Origin: Actinophytocola sp963729115 | GTDB lineage: Bacteria; Actinomycetota; Actinomycetes; Mycobacteriales; Pseudonocardiaceae | Direction of reading: 5' to 3' | Length of the DNA: 64,000 nt | Assembly (NCBI GenBank): GCA_963729115.1 | Contig: CAVSMR010000024.1 | Location: forward strand, 124,001-188,000 | Part shown: piece after piece, positions 18,875 through 26,762 of the stretch | How the letters are laid out: the number at the start of each line of letters is the position of its first letter | Position numbering within the stretch: position 1 is the stretch's first letter | Translations under genes and position numbers: made by a program | Notes under the pieces: model-generated | What the model was told of the DNA's origin: nothing | Seen by the model: only the letters and a program-made list of their open reading frames with translations | The model's database searches: none

Positions 18875-19742
18875 ATGACCATCGCCGTTTCCCTGAAGGT
18901 GCACGAGGGCGTAGTCCTGGCGTCCGACAGCGCGTCCACCCTGGCTCAGCTGCAGTCGGACGGCTCCATGTCGGTCGCGAACGTCTACTACAACGAGAAC
19001 AAGATCGCGAACCTGGTGAAGGGGCTGCCACTCGGAGTCATGACCTGGGGAGCCGGCTCCATCGGTCCCGAGTCGATCTCGACGCTGTTCAAGGATCTGC
19101 GCCTGATGCTCACCGGCGAGCACGCGGGTCCGGCCGGCGCGGACTGGCGGGTCGATCCCGTCGGAGTACTCGGTCGCCGATGTCGCCGATCGCGTACGCG
19201 AGTTCATCTACCAGGAGAAGTACTTCGCCGCCTTTGCCGGCAACACCCAGGTGCCCGGCCTCGGCCTCGCGGTCGCCGGCTACTCGACCGACGGACCCCA
19301 TGCCGAGGCGTACAGGATCGAGATGGACGGCGACGGCTGTGCCCCGCCCGCGCAGATGTGGCCGGGTGCCGAGTGCGGGTTCTTCGTCGGCGGTCAGCCC
19401 GCGGCCGTCCTGCGCCTGGTCCACGGTGTCGACCCCCGAGTCGGGCAGGTCCTCGTCGACTCCCTGGGCATCTCGCCTGATCAGGCCGGGCGCGCGGCGG
19501 AGGTCATCAAGGACCGGCTGACCGTGCCGTTGGTCCAGGAGCCGATGCCGTTCATGGACGCGCTGGACCTCGCCGAGTTCTTCGTCGACCTCACCTGCCG
19601 CTACACCAGGTTTCTACCGGTCGGCGCCACGACTGTCGGCGGACCGATCGACGTCGCGGGCATCACGAAGCACGAAGGCTTCAAGTGGATCAAGCGCAAG
19701 CAGTACTACCCGGCGGGGCTCAATCCGGACGGAACCGGATGA
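18875..19742 (+). CDS. proteasome-like Ntn-hydrolase, one frameshift
   Basis: The N-terminus MTIAVSLKVHEGVVLASDSA resembles the start of HslV and proteasome beta subunits. Thr2 would become the N-terminal nucleophile after Met removal, Asp18 fits the conserved D17, and Lys43 in NENKIANLV fits the conserved K33 with a nine-residue insertion before it. Length is 288 residues if one C is removed from the CCC at 19157-19159; otherwise translation stops early. The downstream frame continues naturally (YSVADVADRVREFIYQEKYF). It is not HslV (no hslU nearby) nor a standard PrcB. Its role is unknown. Confidence 0.62.
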
Positions 19743-19752
19743 CGACCCCTCC

Positions 19753-20673
19753 TCAGTCCATCGTCCTGGTGTCGCGTGGTTCGAGGAACGGTTCCTCGCC
19801 GGGTGGATGACCCTCCTCGATGCGGTTCTGGCGGGTCAGTTCCGCGTCGAACTCCGCGCCGAGCAGGATCGCGATGTTCGAGATCCACAGCCAGACGAGG
19901 AACACGATCACCGCGGCCAGCGACCCGTAGACCTTGTTGTAGGAGGCGAAGTTCGCGACGTAGAACGCGAAGCCCAGGGAGGCGAGTATCCAGACGAGGA
20001 TGGCGAACGAACTGCCCGGGGTGAGCCAGCGGAACCCGAGCTGCCGCACGTTCGGCGAGGCCCAGAACAGCAGCGCGATCGCGAGGCTCAGCAGGATCGC
20101 GAGGACCGGCCACTTCGCGATGTTCCACACCAGCACCCCGGTGGACCCGAGGCCGAGCAGGTGGCCCACCCGGTCGGCGAGGGTCCCGGTCAGCACGACA
20201 CCGACCGCCGTCGCGGACAGCAGGATGACCATGACCAGGGTCAGGAACACCCGAAGCGGCAAGGTCTTCCAGGCCGGCCGGCCTTCCTCGACCTCGTAGA
20301 TCGCGTTGGCCGCGCGGATGAACCCGCCGACGTAGCCCGATGCCGCCCACAACGCCGTGGCCAGGCCGATGATCGCGGCCAGGCCCGCGAACGACGCCGA
20401 CCCCTGGATCTCGTCGATCACGCCGACCAGCGTGTCCTGAGCGCCGGCGGGTGCGAGCTGGCGGATGTTCTCGACCAGCAGGTCGGTCGCGTCCTGCCCG
20501 AGCAGCCCGACCACGGCGATGAGCACGAGGGCGCCGGGGAAGATCGACAGCACGCTGTAGTAGGTCAGCGCCGCCGCCCAGTCGAGCATGTCGTCGGAGA
20601 CGAACTCCCGCACCGCGCGCTTGAGGGCGCTCCACCACGATCTCTTGGACAGGTCTGTCGGTCCGTCCGGCAT
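19753..20673 (-). CDS. YihY/BrkB family inner membrane protein
   Basis: 306-residue member of the YihY (formerly RNase BN/BrkB) family with six helices. Signature regions are DWAAALTYYSVLSIFPGALV, YVGGFIRAANAIYEVEEGRP and the C-terminal YNKVYGSLAAVIVFLVWLWI. The C-terminus is charged and cytoplasmic. The ribosome binding site GAGGAGG is 5 bases before the ATG and lies partly inside a strong hairpin (20681-20722). It converges on the Ntn-hydrolase gene 10 bp away. The family function is unsettled. Confidence 0.9.
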   Translation of the reverse strand: MPDGPTDLSKRSWWSALKRAVREFVSDDMLDWAAALTYYSVLSIFPGALVLIAVVGLLGQDATDLLVENIRQLAPAGAQDTLVGVIDEIQGSASFAGLAAIIGLATALWAASGYVGGFIRAANAIYEVEEGRPAWKTLPLRVFLTLVMVILLSATAVGVVLTGTLADRVGHLLGLGSTGVLVWNIAKWPVLAILLSLAIALLFWASPNVRQLGFRWLTPGSSFAILVWILASLGFAFYVANFASYNKVYGSLAAVIVFLVWLWISNIAILLGAEFDAELTRQNRIEEGHPPGEEPFLEPRDTRTMD

Positions 20674-20680
20674 GTCCGCC

Positions 20681-20722
20681 TCCTCGGGTCCGGCGGACCG
20701 AATACCCCGCCGGACCCGAGGA
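20681..20722 (-). promoter_or_regulatory. long hairpin overlapping the yihY ribosome binding site
   Basis: Two perfect 16-bp arms (20681-20696 and 20707-20722) surround a 10-nt loop, all in the 5' leader of the YihY gene. On the coding strand the stem's 3' arm ends in CCCGAGGA, and the first five bases of the GAGGAGG ribosome binding site are paired in the stem. Such a stem would hide the site or end transcription. Confidence 0.7.
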
Positions 20723-20792
20723 ACACCTGAGGCCGGGGCCTCCAGTCGACGGCCCCGTAGGATCCGGGTGGGCGACGAGTGGACAGGGAGCG

Positions 20793-21158
20793 GTGCAGGT
20801 GCGTGGAGTGGCGAGGGCGGGCCTGCTGGTCGCCTCGCTGCTCGTGCTCGTCGGCATCGTCCAGCCCGCTGGATCGGGTGTCGGCGCGCCCGCGCGGGTG
20901 TCGGCCGTCAGCGGGTCCATGTCGGGCGCGCCGTCGTGGCAGGACGCCCTGCACACCCTCGAGGATCAGCCCCGGCGACTGGTCGCGTCCCGGCTGGCGC
21001 CGACGACGGCGGACACCTGGTGGGTCGTGTACGAGCCCGCGTCGGGTGGCTGCTCGCCGTACGGCCGTTCGGATGCCGGCGCGGCCGGCGTCTCCTGCCG
21101 CGGCGCCGTCGCGCCGCCACCGCGGTCGAGCCGGGCGCCTCCGGCCGGCGTGAGCTGA
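20793..21158 (+). CDS. putative secreted protein of unknown function
   Basis: 121 residues from a GTG start with a clear signal peptide (RAGLLVASLLVLVGIVQPAG, small residues before the cleavage region). The mature part contains WQDALHTLEDQPRRLVASRL and an Arg/Pro-rich tail. Two cysteines are present (GGCSPYG, VSCRG). No family was recognised. It is divergent from yihY. The frame could be spurious past the middle because the last 40 residues are low complexity. Confidence 0.45.
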   Translation: MQVRGVARAGLLVASLLVLVGIVQPAGSGVGAPARVSAVSGSMSGAPSWQDALHTLEDQPRRLVASRLAPTTADTWWVVYEPASGGCSPYGRSDAGAAGVSCRGAVAPPPRSSRAPPAGVS

Positions 21159-21304
21159 ACGGTCCGAACCGGACCTGTGTCGACGACGTATCCGTCGTCC
21201 TGATTCGCGTGCCCCCACGGTGCCGCGCGCGTTCGTGACGCGCCAGCGGCGACCCGTGGTGACGGCGCGTCCCCAGTTCTCCTCACTCCTTTAAGGACAA
21301 TCCT

Positions 21305-21469
21305 GTGTCTGTTGTCGTATTCGTGCTCCTGGTCGCCACGATCCTGGCCGGCGCCGGCCTGCTGGCGGCGATGTTCGGTTTGAACCGGCCGTTCTACGGA
21401 GCGCTCGGTATCGGTGTGCTGCTCGGCCCGGCGACCGTCCTGGCGTTCGTGTACCTGGCCATCGCCTAG
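21305..21469 (+). CDS. 54-residue two-helix membrane protein
   Basis: Small hydrophobic protein from a GTG start preceded by TTTAAGGACA. Two predicted helices (VVFVLLVATILAGAGLLAAM and IGVLLGPATVLAFVYLAIA) are joined by FGLNRPFYG. Compact high-quality hydrophobicity and a Shine-Dalgarno-like AAGGA support a real gene. It ends 3 bp before the stop of the convergent sigma factor gene. Function unknown. Confidence 0.55.
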   Translation: MSVVVFVLLVATILAGAGLLAAMFGLNRPFYGALGIGVLLGPATVLAFVYLAIA

Positions 21470-21472
21470 GTC

Positions 21473-22687
21473 TCAGGTCGATACCTCGTCGAGCCGGGAG
21501 GTGATGGCTGCTCGTTGCACGTCGTTCGTCGCCAGCGCAAGGGCGCGGCGGTACGCCTGTGCGGCCGAGTCGTTGGCGCCGAGGCGGCGGTGCATGTCGG
21601 CGGTCGCGCTGTGGAAGTAGAGGTAGCCGTCGAGGTGGGGAGCGAGGGACGCGAGCAGCCGGAGCCCGGCGGCCGGGCCATCGGCCATGGACACCGCGAT
21701 GGCCCGGTTGAGTTGGACGACGGGCGACCTGGTCAGGTCGAACAGCAAGTCGTAGAGCCGGCAGATCCGGTTCCAGTCGGTGGTCTCCGCCGTCGGCGGG
21801 TGTGCGTGCTCGGCGACGATCGCGGCCTGCAGCCAGTACTGGCCGACGCTGCCGGCGCGCGTGCCCTGCCGCAACAGGGCCAGTCCGCGGTCGATCTCCG
21901 TCCGGTCCCAGAGCTGTCGGTCCTGGTCGGCCAGCAGCACCATGGCTCCCGACGGGTCGACGCGGGCGTGCCGGCGGGAGTGGTTCAACAGCATCAGCGC
22001 CTGCAGGCCGAGGACTTCCGGTTCGCCCGGCATGAGCCGGCTCAGCAGCTCACCGACCCGCATCGCCTCGGTGGACAGGGCATCGCGGGCCAAGGTGTCG
22101 CCGGCTGACGCCGTGTAGCCCTCGTTGAACATCAGGTAGACGACGGCGAGGACCGCCGCGAGGCGGTCGCCGAGCCGGTCGGGCGCGGGCACCTGGTAGG
22201 CGATTCCGGCGACCTGGATCTTGCGTTTCGCCCGCACCAGCCGCTGGGCCATCGTCGCCTCCGACGTCATGAAGGCCTGCGCCAGGTCGCGGGTGGTCAG
22301 GCCGCACACGGTGCGCAGCGTCAGCGCCACCCTGGCTTCCAGCGCGAGCGCCGGATGGCAGCAGGTGAAGATCAGTCGGAGCTGGTCGTCCTCGAGCCCG
22401 ATGGGGTCGTCCGGCATCTCCCGCACTCGGCTCACCATCGCCTCTTTGTCCACTCGGCGCACTTCCCGGCGAATCCGGTCAATGGCCCGATGCTTCGCGG
22501 CGGAGGTGATCCAGGCACCCGGGTTGGGCGGAACTCCCTCGTTCGGCCACCGTTCCAGCGCGATGAGGAACGTGTCCTGTACCGCGTCCTCGGCCAGGTC
22601 GAAGTCGCCGCAAAACCGGATGAGCGTCGCCAGCACCTGCCCGGACTCGCGGCGGAACACCTCGTCGATCGACTGTGTCTCGCCCAC
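21473..22687 (-). CDS. ECF42-type RNA polymerase sigma factor (first copy)
   Basis: 404 residues: sigma2 (LIRFCGDFDLAEDAVQDTFL), sigma4 (LTTRDLAQAFMTSEATMAQR) and a long C-terminal TPR-like extension (VYLMFNEGYTASAGDTLARD, then ALNRAIAVSMADG-like LNRAIAVSMADGPA). This architecture is that of ECF42 sigma factors, which lack an anti-sigma factor and are encoded next to a DGPF/YCII protein. Here the YCII gene ends 5 bp upstream. Known: the C-terminal extension is needed for activity in ECF42. A paralogous module lies 2 kb away on the other strand. Confidence 0.9.
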   Translation of the reverse strand: MGETQSIDEVFRRESGQVLATLIRFCGDFDLAEDAVQDTFLIALERWPNEGVPPNPGAWITSAAKHRAIDRIRREVRRVDKEAMVSRVREMPDDPIGLEDDQLRLIFTCCHPALALEARVALTLRTVCGLTTRDLAQAFMTSEATMAQRLVRAKRKIQVAGIAYQVPAPDRLGDRLAAVLAVVYLMFNEGYTASAGDTLARDALSTEAMRVGELLSRLMPGEPEVLGLQALMLLNHSRRHARVDPSGAMVLLADQDRQLWDRTEIDRGLALLRQGTRAGSVGQYWLQAAIVAEHAHPPTAETTDWNRICRLYDLLFDLTRSPVVQLNRAIAVSMADGPAAGLRLLASLAPHLDGYLYFHSATADMHRRLGANDSAAQAYRRALALATNDVQRAAITSRLDEVST

Positions 22688-22692
22688 GAAGC

Positions 22693-23031
22693 TCAGGGCA
22701 TGACGAGCAGCGGGCGGATGTCAACCGCGCCGTGCCGGGCATCGGGGATCCGGGCCGCCCACGCGATCGCCTCGTCGAGGTCCGCGCACTCGAACAGGTA
22801 GTAGCCGCTCAGCTGCTCCTTGGACTCGACGAACGGCCCATCGGTCACCAGCACCTCGTCGTCGCGCAACCGCACGGTGGTCGCCGCGGACACCGGATGC
22901 AGGGCGGACCCGTCCACCAGCACGCCGGCCTCGGCCGCGGCCCGGGAGAACTCCCCGTAGCGGTCGAACATGTCCGCCGAGATGTCCTCGTCGGTGTCCC
23001 ACTTCGTCCAGATGAAAACCGCGTAGCGCAC
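22693..23031 (-). CDS. DGPF/YCII domain protein, partner of ECF42 (first copy)
   Basis: 112-residue dimeric alpha-beta-barrel YCII protein with the hallmark EVLVTDGPFVESKEQLSGYY (the DGPF motif) and a C-terminal DLDEAIAWAARIPDARHGAV. The stop lies 5 bp before the sigma start, so the two are one operon. YCII proteins are the usual target or partner of ECF42 factors. Whether it is an enzyme is unknown. The paralogue at 24447 shares the TDGPFAETKEQLAGFW block. Confidence 0.9.
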   Translation of the reverse strand: MRYAVFIWTKWDTDEDISADMFDRYGEFSRAAAEAGVLVDGSALHPVSAATTVRLRDDEVLVTDGPFVESKEQLSGYYLFECADLDEAIAWAARIPDARHGAVDIRPLLVMP

Positions 23032-23138
23032 TGCCTCAGCACTCCTTCACGATCGGGTACGGACCGGGGACGAGCCGGGCGGCTCGCCTTCGGTGGTCGG
23101 CACGCCCGGCTCCAGTGTCCCTTGTCGACGGTCGTCGC

Positions 23139-23822
23139 CTACCACTCCGTCCAGTTGCCGGGCGCCGACTCCCACGTGGACGAGTCCGGCTGCCCGGTCT
23201 GCACCGGTCCCAGCAGGTCGAACCCGATGCCCCGGTCGTAGTACCGGTTCATCTCCGCGACGTCCATCCACAGGTCGATCCCGATGATCTCCGGCGCCGG
23301 CTGCTCGCCGGGATCGGGCACCCGCGTCAGCACCCGGTGCGACACCAGACCGTGCCGGCGAGCCTCGTTGACCGTCGCGGCAAGGTACGCGTCGAACGCC
23401 GACGCCGCCTTCTCCAGCGAGGTGACCGTGGTGCGCAGCATGCCGACACCGGTCACGGAGCGGCCGGCCGGCACGGTCAGCGCGACCTCACCGAACTCGG
23501 GGGCCGGCGCCCACACCGCGGCGTCCCGGCTGGTGAACAGCTTGTCCGCGGCCGCCTGGACCTGCGGGTCGGCGAAGAACTGCCCGAGCCCGGACTGGCT
23601 GTTCCAGAAGTCGATGAACAACACCTCGCCGTTGCCGACGTACACGTTGTGGCTCAGATCGCCGAGCGAGCGGGCGGCGGCGACACTGGGCGGGGCGCCC
23701 GCGGTCGCGTTGTGCAGCTGCCGCGTGTCCTCGACCGACGACTGCGTCGTCCTGCCGCGAACCGTGAGCATGAGCGCTGTGGCACCGGCATCGGCCGGGT
23801 ACGAGACAACGTCCTCTGGCAT
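23139..23822 (-). CDS. 227-residue protein of unknown function, first gene of ECF42 operon 1
   Basis: No family was recognised with certainty. The two halves look like a ferredoxin-like alpha-beta barrel duplication: SLGDLSHNVYVGNGEVLFID with GLGQFFADPQVQAAADKLFT, then GIDLWMDVAEMNRYYDRGIG. A good GGAGG lies 7 bases before the ATG. It runs in the same direction as the YCII and sigma genes, 107 bp upstream of the first, and starts next to the TGTCGA-containing intergenic region. It may therefore be the first gene of the first ECF42 operon and a sigma target. Confidence 0.8.
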   Translation of the reverse strand: MPEDVVSYPADAGATALMLTVRGRTTQSSVEDTRQLHNATAGAPPSVAAARSLGDLSHNVYVGNGEVLFIDFWNSQSGLGQFFADPQVQAAADKLFTSRDAAVWAPAPEFGEVALTVPAGRSVTGVGMLRTTVTSLEKAASAFDAYLAATVNEARRHGLVSHRVLTRVPDPGEQPAPEIIGIDLWMDVAEMNRYYDRGIGFDLLGPVQTGQPDSSTWESAPGNWTEW

Positions 23823-23880
23823 GGCAAACCTCCTTGGTGAACTGGGGATCCACCCACCAACGAACGGCGCTCGGCCCGAA

Positions 23881-23886
23881 TCGACA
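23881..23886 (-). promoter_or_regulatory. candidate ECF42 -35 element (leftward)
   Basis: TGTCGA on the minus strand with CGTT 18 bases further on (23859-23862). The published ECF42 target motif, as I recall it, is TGTCGA at -35 and CGA/TC at -10. This site would drive the gene starting at 23822. The -10 match is imperfect. Confidence 0.35.
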
Positions 23887-23924
23887 GCGACCGGAAATTC
23901 TCTGGTGCATTTTTTTCGCGGTGG

Positions 23925-23951
23925 TGTCGAATGGTGTCGAGTCCGTTCGTC
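23925..23951 (+). promoter_or_regulatory. candidate ECF42 promoter (rightward)
   Basis: TGTCGA at 23925-23930, a 17-base spacer, and CGTC at 23948-23951, 52 bp before the DUF6069 start. The TGGTGTCGA unit is directly repeated at 23923-23930 and 23933-23940. The match to the ECF42 target motif and the position ahead of an ECF42 operon support autoregulation. Confidence 0.5.
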
Positions 23952-24003
23952 GCCAAGGTGAGAGACCGGCAACGGGCCGGTCGCCACCCACCGGAGGCCC
24001 ACG

Positions 24004-24414
24004 ATGTCCGCCACCACCACGTCCGTCACCACCACCGCCCCCGCGAAACCGCTGGTCACCGGCGGTCTGATCGCCGCGGCCGGTGCCGCCGTGGCGACCG
24101 CGGCCGTTGCCGCGGCGGGTGAGTTCGCCGGGGTCAGCCTCGTCGTCAACGGCGCGCCGATCCCGGTGCCCGGGTTCGCCGTGCTGACCGCCATCTTCTC
24201 CGTGGTGGGCCTGGCGTTGGCCCTGGTACTGGCCCGCGTGGCTCGCCACCCGCGCACGGCGTTCGTCCGCACCACGATCGTGCTCACCGCGTTGTCCCTG
24301 GTACCCGATGTCGCCGCGGACGCGGGCACGGCCACGAAGGCGCTGCTGATGCTGGCGCACCTGGTCGCCGCCGCGATCGTGATCCCGGTCGTGGCCCGCC
24401 GCCTGTCCGCCTGA
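24004..24414 (+). CDS. DUF6069 family membrane protein
   Basis: 136 residues with a Thr/Ala-rich cytoplasmic start and four predicted helices (VTGGLIAAAGAAVATAAVAA, VLTAIFSVVGLALALVLARV, TIVLTALSLVPDVAADAGTA and MLAHLVAAAIVIPVVARRLS). These are features of the DUF6069 family, which often travels with ECF sigma genes. It is the first gene of the second ECF42 operon, 32 bp before the YCII gene. Its role is unknown. Confidence 0.82.
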   Translation: MSATTTSVTTTAPAKPLVTGGLIAAAGAAVATAAVAAAGEFAGVSLVVNGAPIPVPGFAVLTAIFSVVGLALALVLARVARHPRTAFVRTTIVLTALSLVPDVAADAGTATKALLMLAHLVAAAIVIPVVARRLSA

Positions 24415-24446
24415 TCCCGTCCTGACCTCGCCGAAGGAGCTTGTCG

Positions 24447-24800
24447 ATGAAGCAGTACCTGCTCGCCGTCCAGTACGACGAGAGCGTGCCGGAGTCCGAG
24501 GAGGAACAGCAGGCGCAGATGGCCCGGACGGGCAAGGTCACCGACGAGATGCGGGCCGCCGGTTCGTGGGTGTTCGTCGGCGGCCTGCGGCCCTCGTCCG
24601 CCACCACGGTCGTCCGCCCCGGCGATGGCACGATCACGATGACCGACGGCCCGTTCGCCGAGACGAAGGAGCAGCTCGCCGGGTTCTGGGTGATCCGGTG
24701 CGACGACCTCGACCAGGCGCTGTACTGGGCCGAGAAGTGCGCGCTGGCCTGCGGGTGCCCGATCGAGGTGCGCCCGTTCGACGGCGCCTCGGGGGAATGA
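24447..24800 (+). CDS. DGPF/YCII domain protein, partner of ECF42 (second copy)
   Basis: 117-residue YCII protein beginning MKQYLLAVQYDESVPESEEE with the DGPF block TMTDGPFAETKEQLAGFWVI and the C-terminal ALACGCPIEVRPFDG. ATG at 24447 is preferred over the TTG at 24441 because GAAGGAG ends 7 bases before it. The stop is 6 bp before the sigma start. The pair mirrors the module on the other strand (22693-23031). Confidence 0.92.
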   Translation: MKQYLLAVQYDESVPESEEEQQAQMARTGKVTDEMRAAGSWVFVGGLRPSSATTVVRPGDGTITMTDGPFAETKEQLAGFWVIRCDDLDQALYWAEKCALACGCPIEVRPFDGASGE

Positions 24801-24806
24801 GCGCGG

Positions 24807-26000
24807 ATGGATCTCGACAGCGTCTACCGGGCCGAGTACGGCCGGTGCGTGGCCACGCTGACGCGCCTCCTCGGTGACATCGGGCTCGCCGAGGAGGCCG
24901 TCCAGGACGCGTTCGCGGTGGCCGTCCAGAAGTGGGGCGAGACGCTGCCGCCCAATCCCGGCGCGTGGATCGTGACCACCGCCCGCAACCGGGCCATCGA
25001 CCGCCTGCGCCGGGAGTCCACCCGGGAGGCCCGCCACGCGCAGGCGCTGCTGCTGCACCAGCCCGACGAGCCGAAGGAGGTGGGACCGGTGCGCGACGAC
25101 CAGCTCCGCATGATCTTCACCTGCTGCCACCCGGCGCTGTCGCCGCTGGCGCAGACCGCGCTCACGCTGCGCCTGCTCGGCGGGTTGGAGGTGGCGGAGA
25201 TCGCGCGGGCCTACCTGGTGCCGGAGGCGACCGTCTCCCAGCGGATCGTCCGGGCGAAGCGGAAGATCCGCGACGCCGGCGTGCCCTTCCGGGTGCCCGC
25301 CGCCGCCGAGCTCCCCGACCGGCTGCCACCGGTGCTCACCGTGCTCTACCTGGTCTTCAACGAGGGGTACACGTCCACGTCGGGGGAGCTGCTGCGGACG
25401 GACCTGTGCCTGGAGGCCGTCCGCCTGGCGCGGGCGCTCGCCGACCTGATGCCCGACGAGCCGGAGGTGATCGGGCTGCTGGCGCTGCTCCTGCTCACCG
25501 AGGCCCGCCGGCCGGCGCGGGTGGGGCCGTCGGGCGAGCTGGTCGTGCTCGCGGACCAGGACCGGTCGCTGTGGAACCGGGAGCTGATCGCGGAGGGGCA
25601 CGACCTGGTGCGGCAGTGCCTGCGCCGTGATCAGCCGGGGCCCTACCAGTTGCAGGCCGCGATCAACGCCGTGCACACGGACGGGCCGGCGACCGACTGG
25701 GTGCAGGTGCTGGCTCTCTACGACCAGCTGCTGGCGCACACCCCGACCGCGATCGTGGCGCTCAACCGCGCGGTCGCCGTCGCCGAGGTGCACGGACCGG
25801 AGCAGGCGCTGGCCACCATCGACGAGCTGGACCTGCCGGGCTATCACCTGCTGCCCGCCACCCGCGCGGAACTGCTCACCCGCCTGCGCCGCGTCCCGGA
25901 TGCCGTCGCCGCCTACGACGAGGCGATCACCCTGGCCACGAACGACACGGAACGAGCCTTCCTCCAGACGCGCCGGGCGCTGCTGACCCCGGACACCTGA
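24807..26000 (+). CDS. ECF42-type RNA polymerase sigma factor (second copy)
   Basis: 397 residues with sigma2 (LLGDIGLAEEAVQDAFAVAV), sigma4 (EVAEIARAYLVPEATVSQRI) and the ECF42 C-terminal extension (VLYLVFNEGYTSTSGELLRT, VALNRAVAVAEVHGPEQAL, NDTERAFLQTRRALL). It is clearly a paralogue of the sigma gene at 21473-22687 but not a recent duplicate. The start codon follows the YCII stop by 6 bases. There is no anti-sigma gene nearby. Confidence 0.93.
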   Translation: MDLDSVYRAEYGRCVATLTRLLGDIGLAEEAVQDAFAVAVQKWGETLPPNPGAWIVTTARNRAIDRLRRESTREARHAQALLLHQPDEPKEVGPVRDDQLRMIFTCCHPALSPLAQTALTLRLLGGLEVAEIARAYLVPEATVSQRIVRAKRKIRDAGVPFRVPAAAELPDRLPPVLTVLYLVFNEGYTSTSGELLRTDLCLEAVRLARALADLMPDEPEVIGLLALLLLTEARRPARVGPSGELVVLADQDRSLWNRELIAEGHDLVRQCLRRDQPGPYQLQAAINAVHTDGPATDWVQVLALYDQLLAHTPTAIVALNRAVAVAEVHGPEQALATIDELDLPGYHLLPATRAELLTRLRRVPDAVAAYDEAITLATNDTERAFLQTRRALLTPDT

Positions 26001-26030
26001 CCACCGCCCGCTCGGCGCGTCTGGAGGCGC

Positions 26031-26597
26031 TCAGCTGACCACGCGGAAGCGCAGGTGGGTCGCGCCCGGGGTGGCGATCGCGTCGGTGCGTTCCAGGGTG
26101 ATCGCGGCGTCGAGCGTGTCGAACAGCGGCGTGCCGCCGCCGATCAGGATCGGCACCACGTGCACGATGATCTCGTCGACCAGCCCCAGGGGCAGCGCCT
26201 GCTGCATGACCGTCGCGCCGTGCAGGCCCACGGCCTTGTCGCCGGCCGCTGCCGCTGCCTGCTTGATGGCGCTGGCCACGCCGTCGGTCACGAACGTGTA
26301 CGCCGCCGGGTGTGCCTCGGTCGGCGCGTTGTGGGTCACGACGAAGCACGGGCCGTCGAGCGGACCGCTTTCGCCCCACATCTCCACGCACTTGTCGAAC
26401 GACCTGCGGCCCATCACGACCGCGCCGGTGCCGTCGACGGCCTCCTGCAGCAGTGCCTTGTCGGCCTCGGTGGGGTCGTCGAACAGCCAGTTGTGCAGGC
26501 CCTCGGCGCCGTCGCCGAACGGGTTCTCGCGGCTGTCGTTGGGGCCGGTGACGAAGCCGTCGAGGGACATGGACATGTCACAGATCACGCGAGCCAT
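26031..26597 (-). CDS. dihydrofolate-reductase-like (RibD C-terminal) protein
   Basis: 188-residue RibD_C/DHFR-fold reductase. Signature regions are RVICDMSMSLDGFVTGPNDS at the N-terminus, GAVVMGRRSFDKCVEMWGES, LHGATVMQQALPLGLVDEII and VPILIGGGTPLFDTL. Homologues are NADPH-dependent oxidoreductases of unknown substrate and are common beside ECF and YCII genes. It converges on the second ECF42 operon with a 30-bp gap. ATG at 26597 gives the canonical start. Confidence 0.88.
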   Translation of the reverse strand: MARVICDMSMSLDGFVTGPNDSRENPFGDGAEGLHNWLFDDPTEADKALLQEAVDGTGAVVMGRRSFDKCVEMWGESGPLDGPCFVVTHNAPTEAHPAAYTFVTDGVASAIKQAAAAAGDKAVGLHGATVMQQALPLGLVDEIIVHVVPILIGGGTPLFDTLDAAITLERTDAIATPGATHLRFRVVS

Positions 26598-26762
26598 GGA
26601 GAGGTCCTTCCACACACGGGCCGGTGCGCGGCCCTGTTCGGTGCCTTCGACCAACGCGTCGAACAGTGGACCCGCTTTTCGACACGTTCGCGAATCAAAC
26701 CGTTGGAAGGATGGTGATGCGGTGCCGGGTCTCGGCACCGCATCACCACATCTCGTGCCCGG

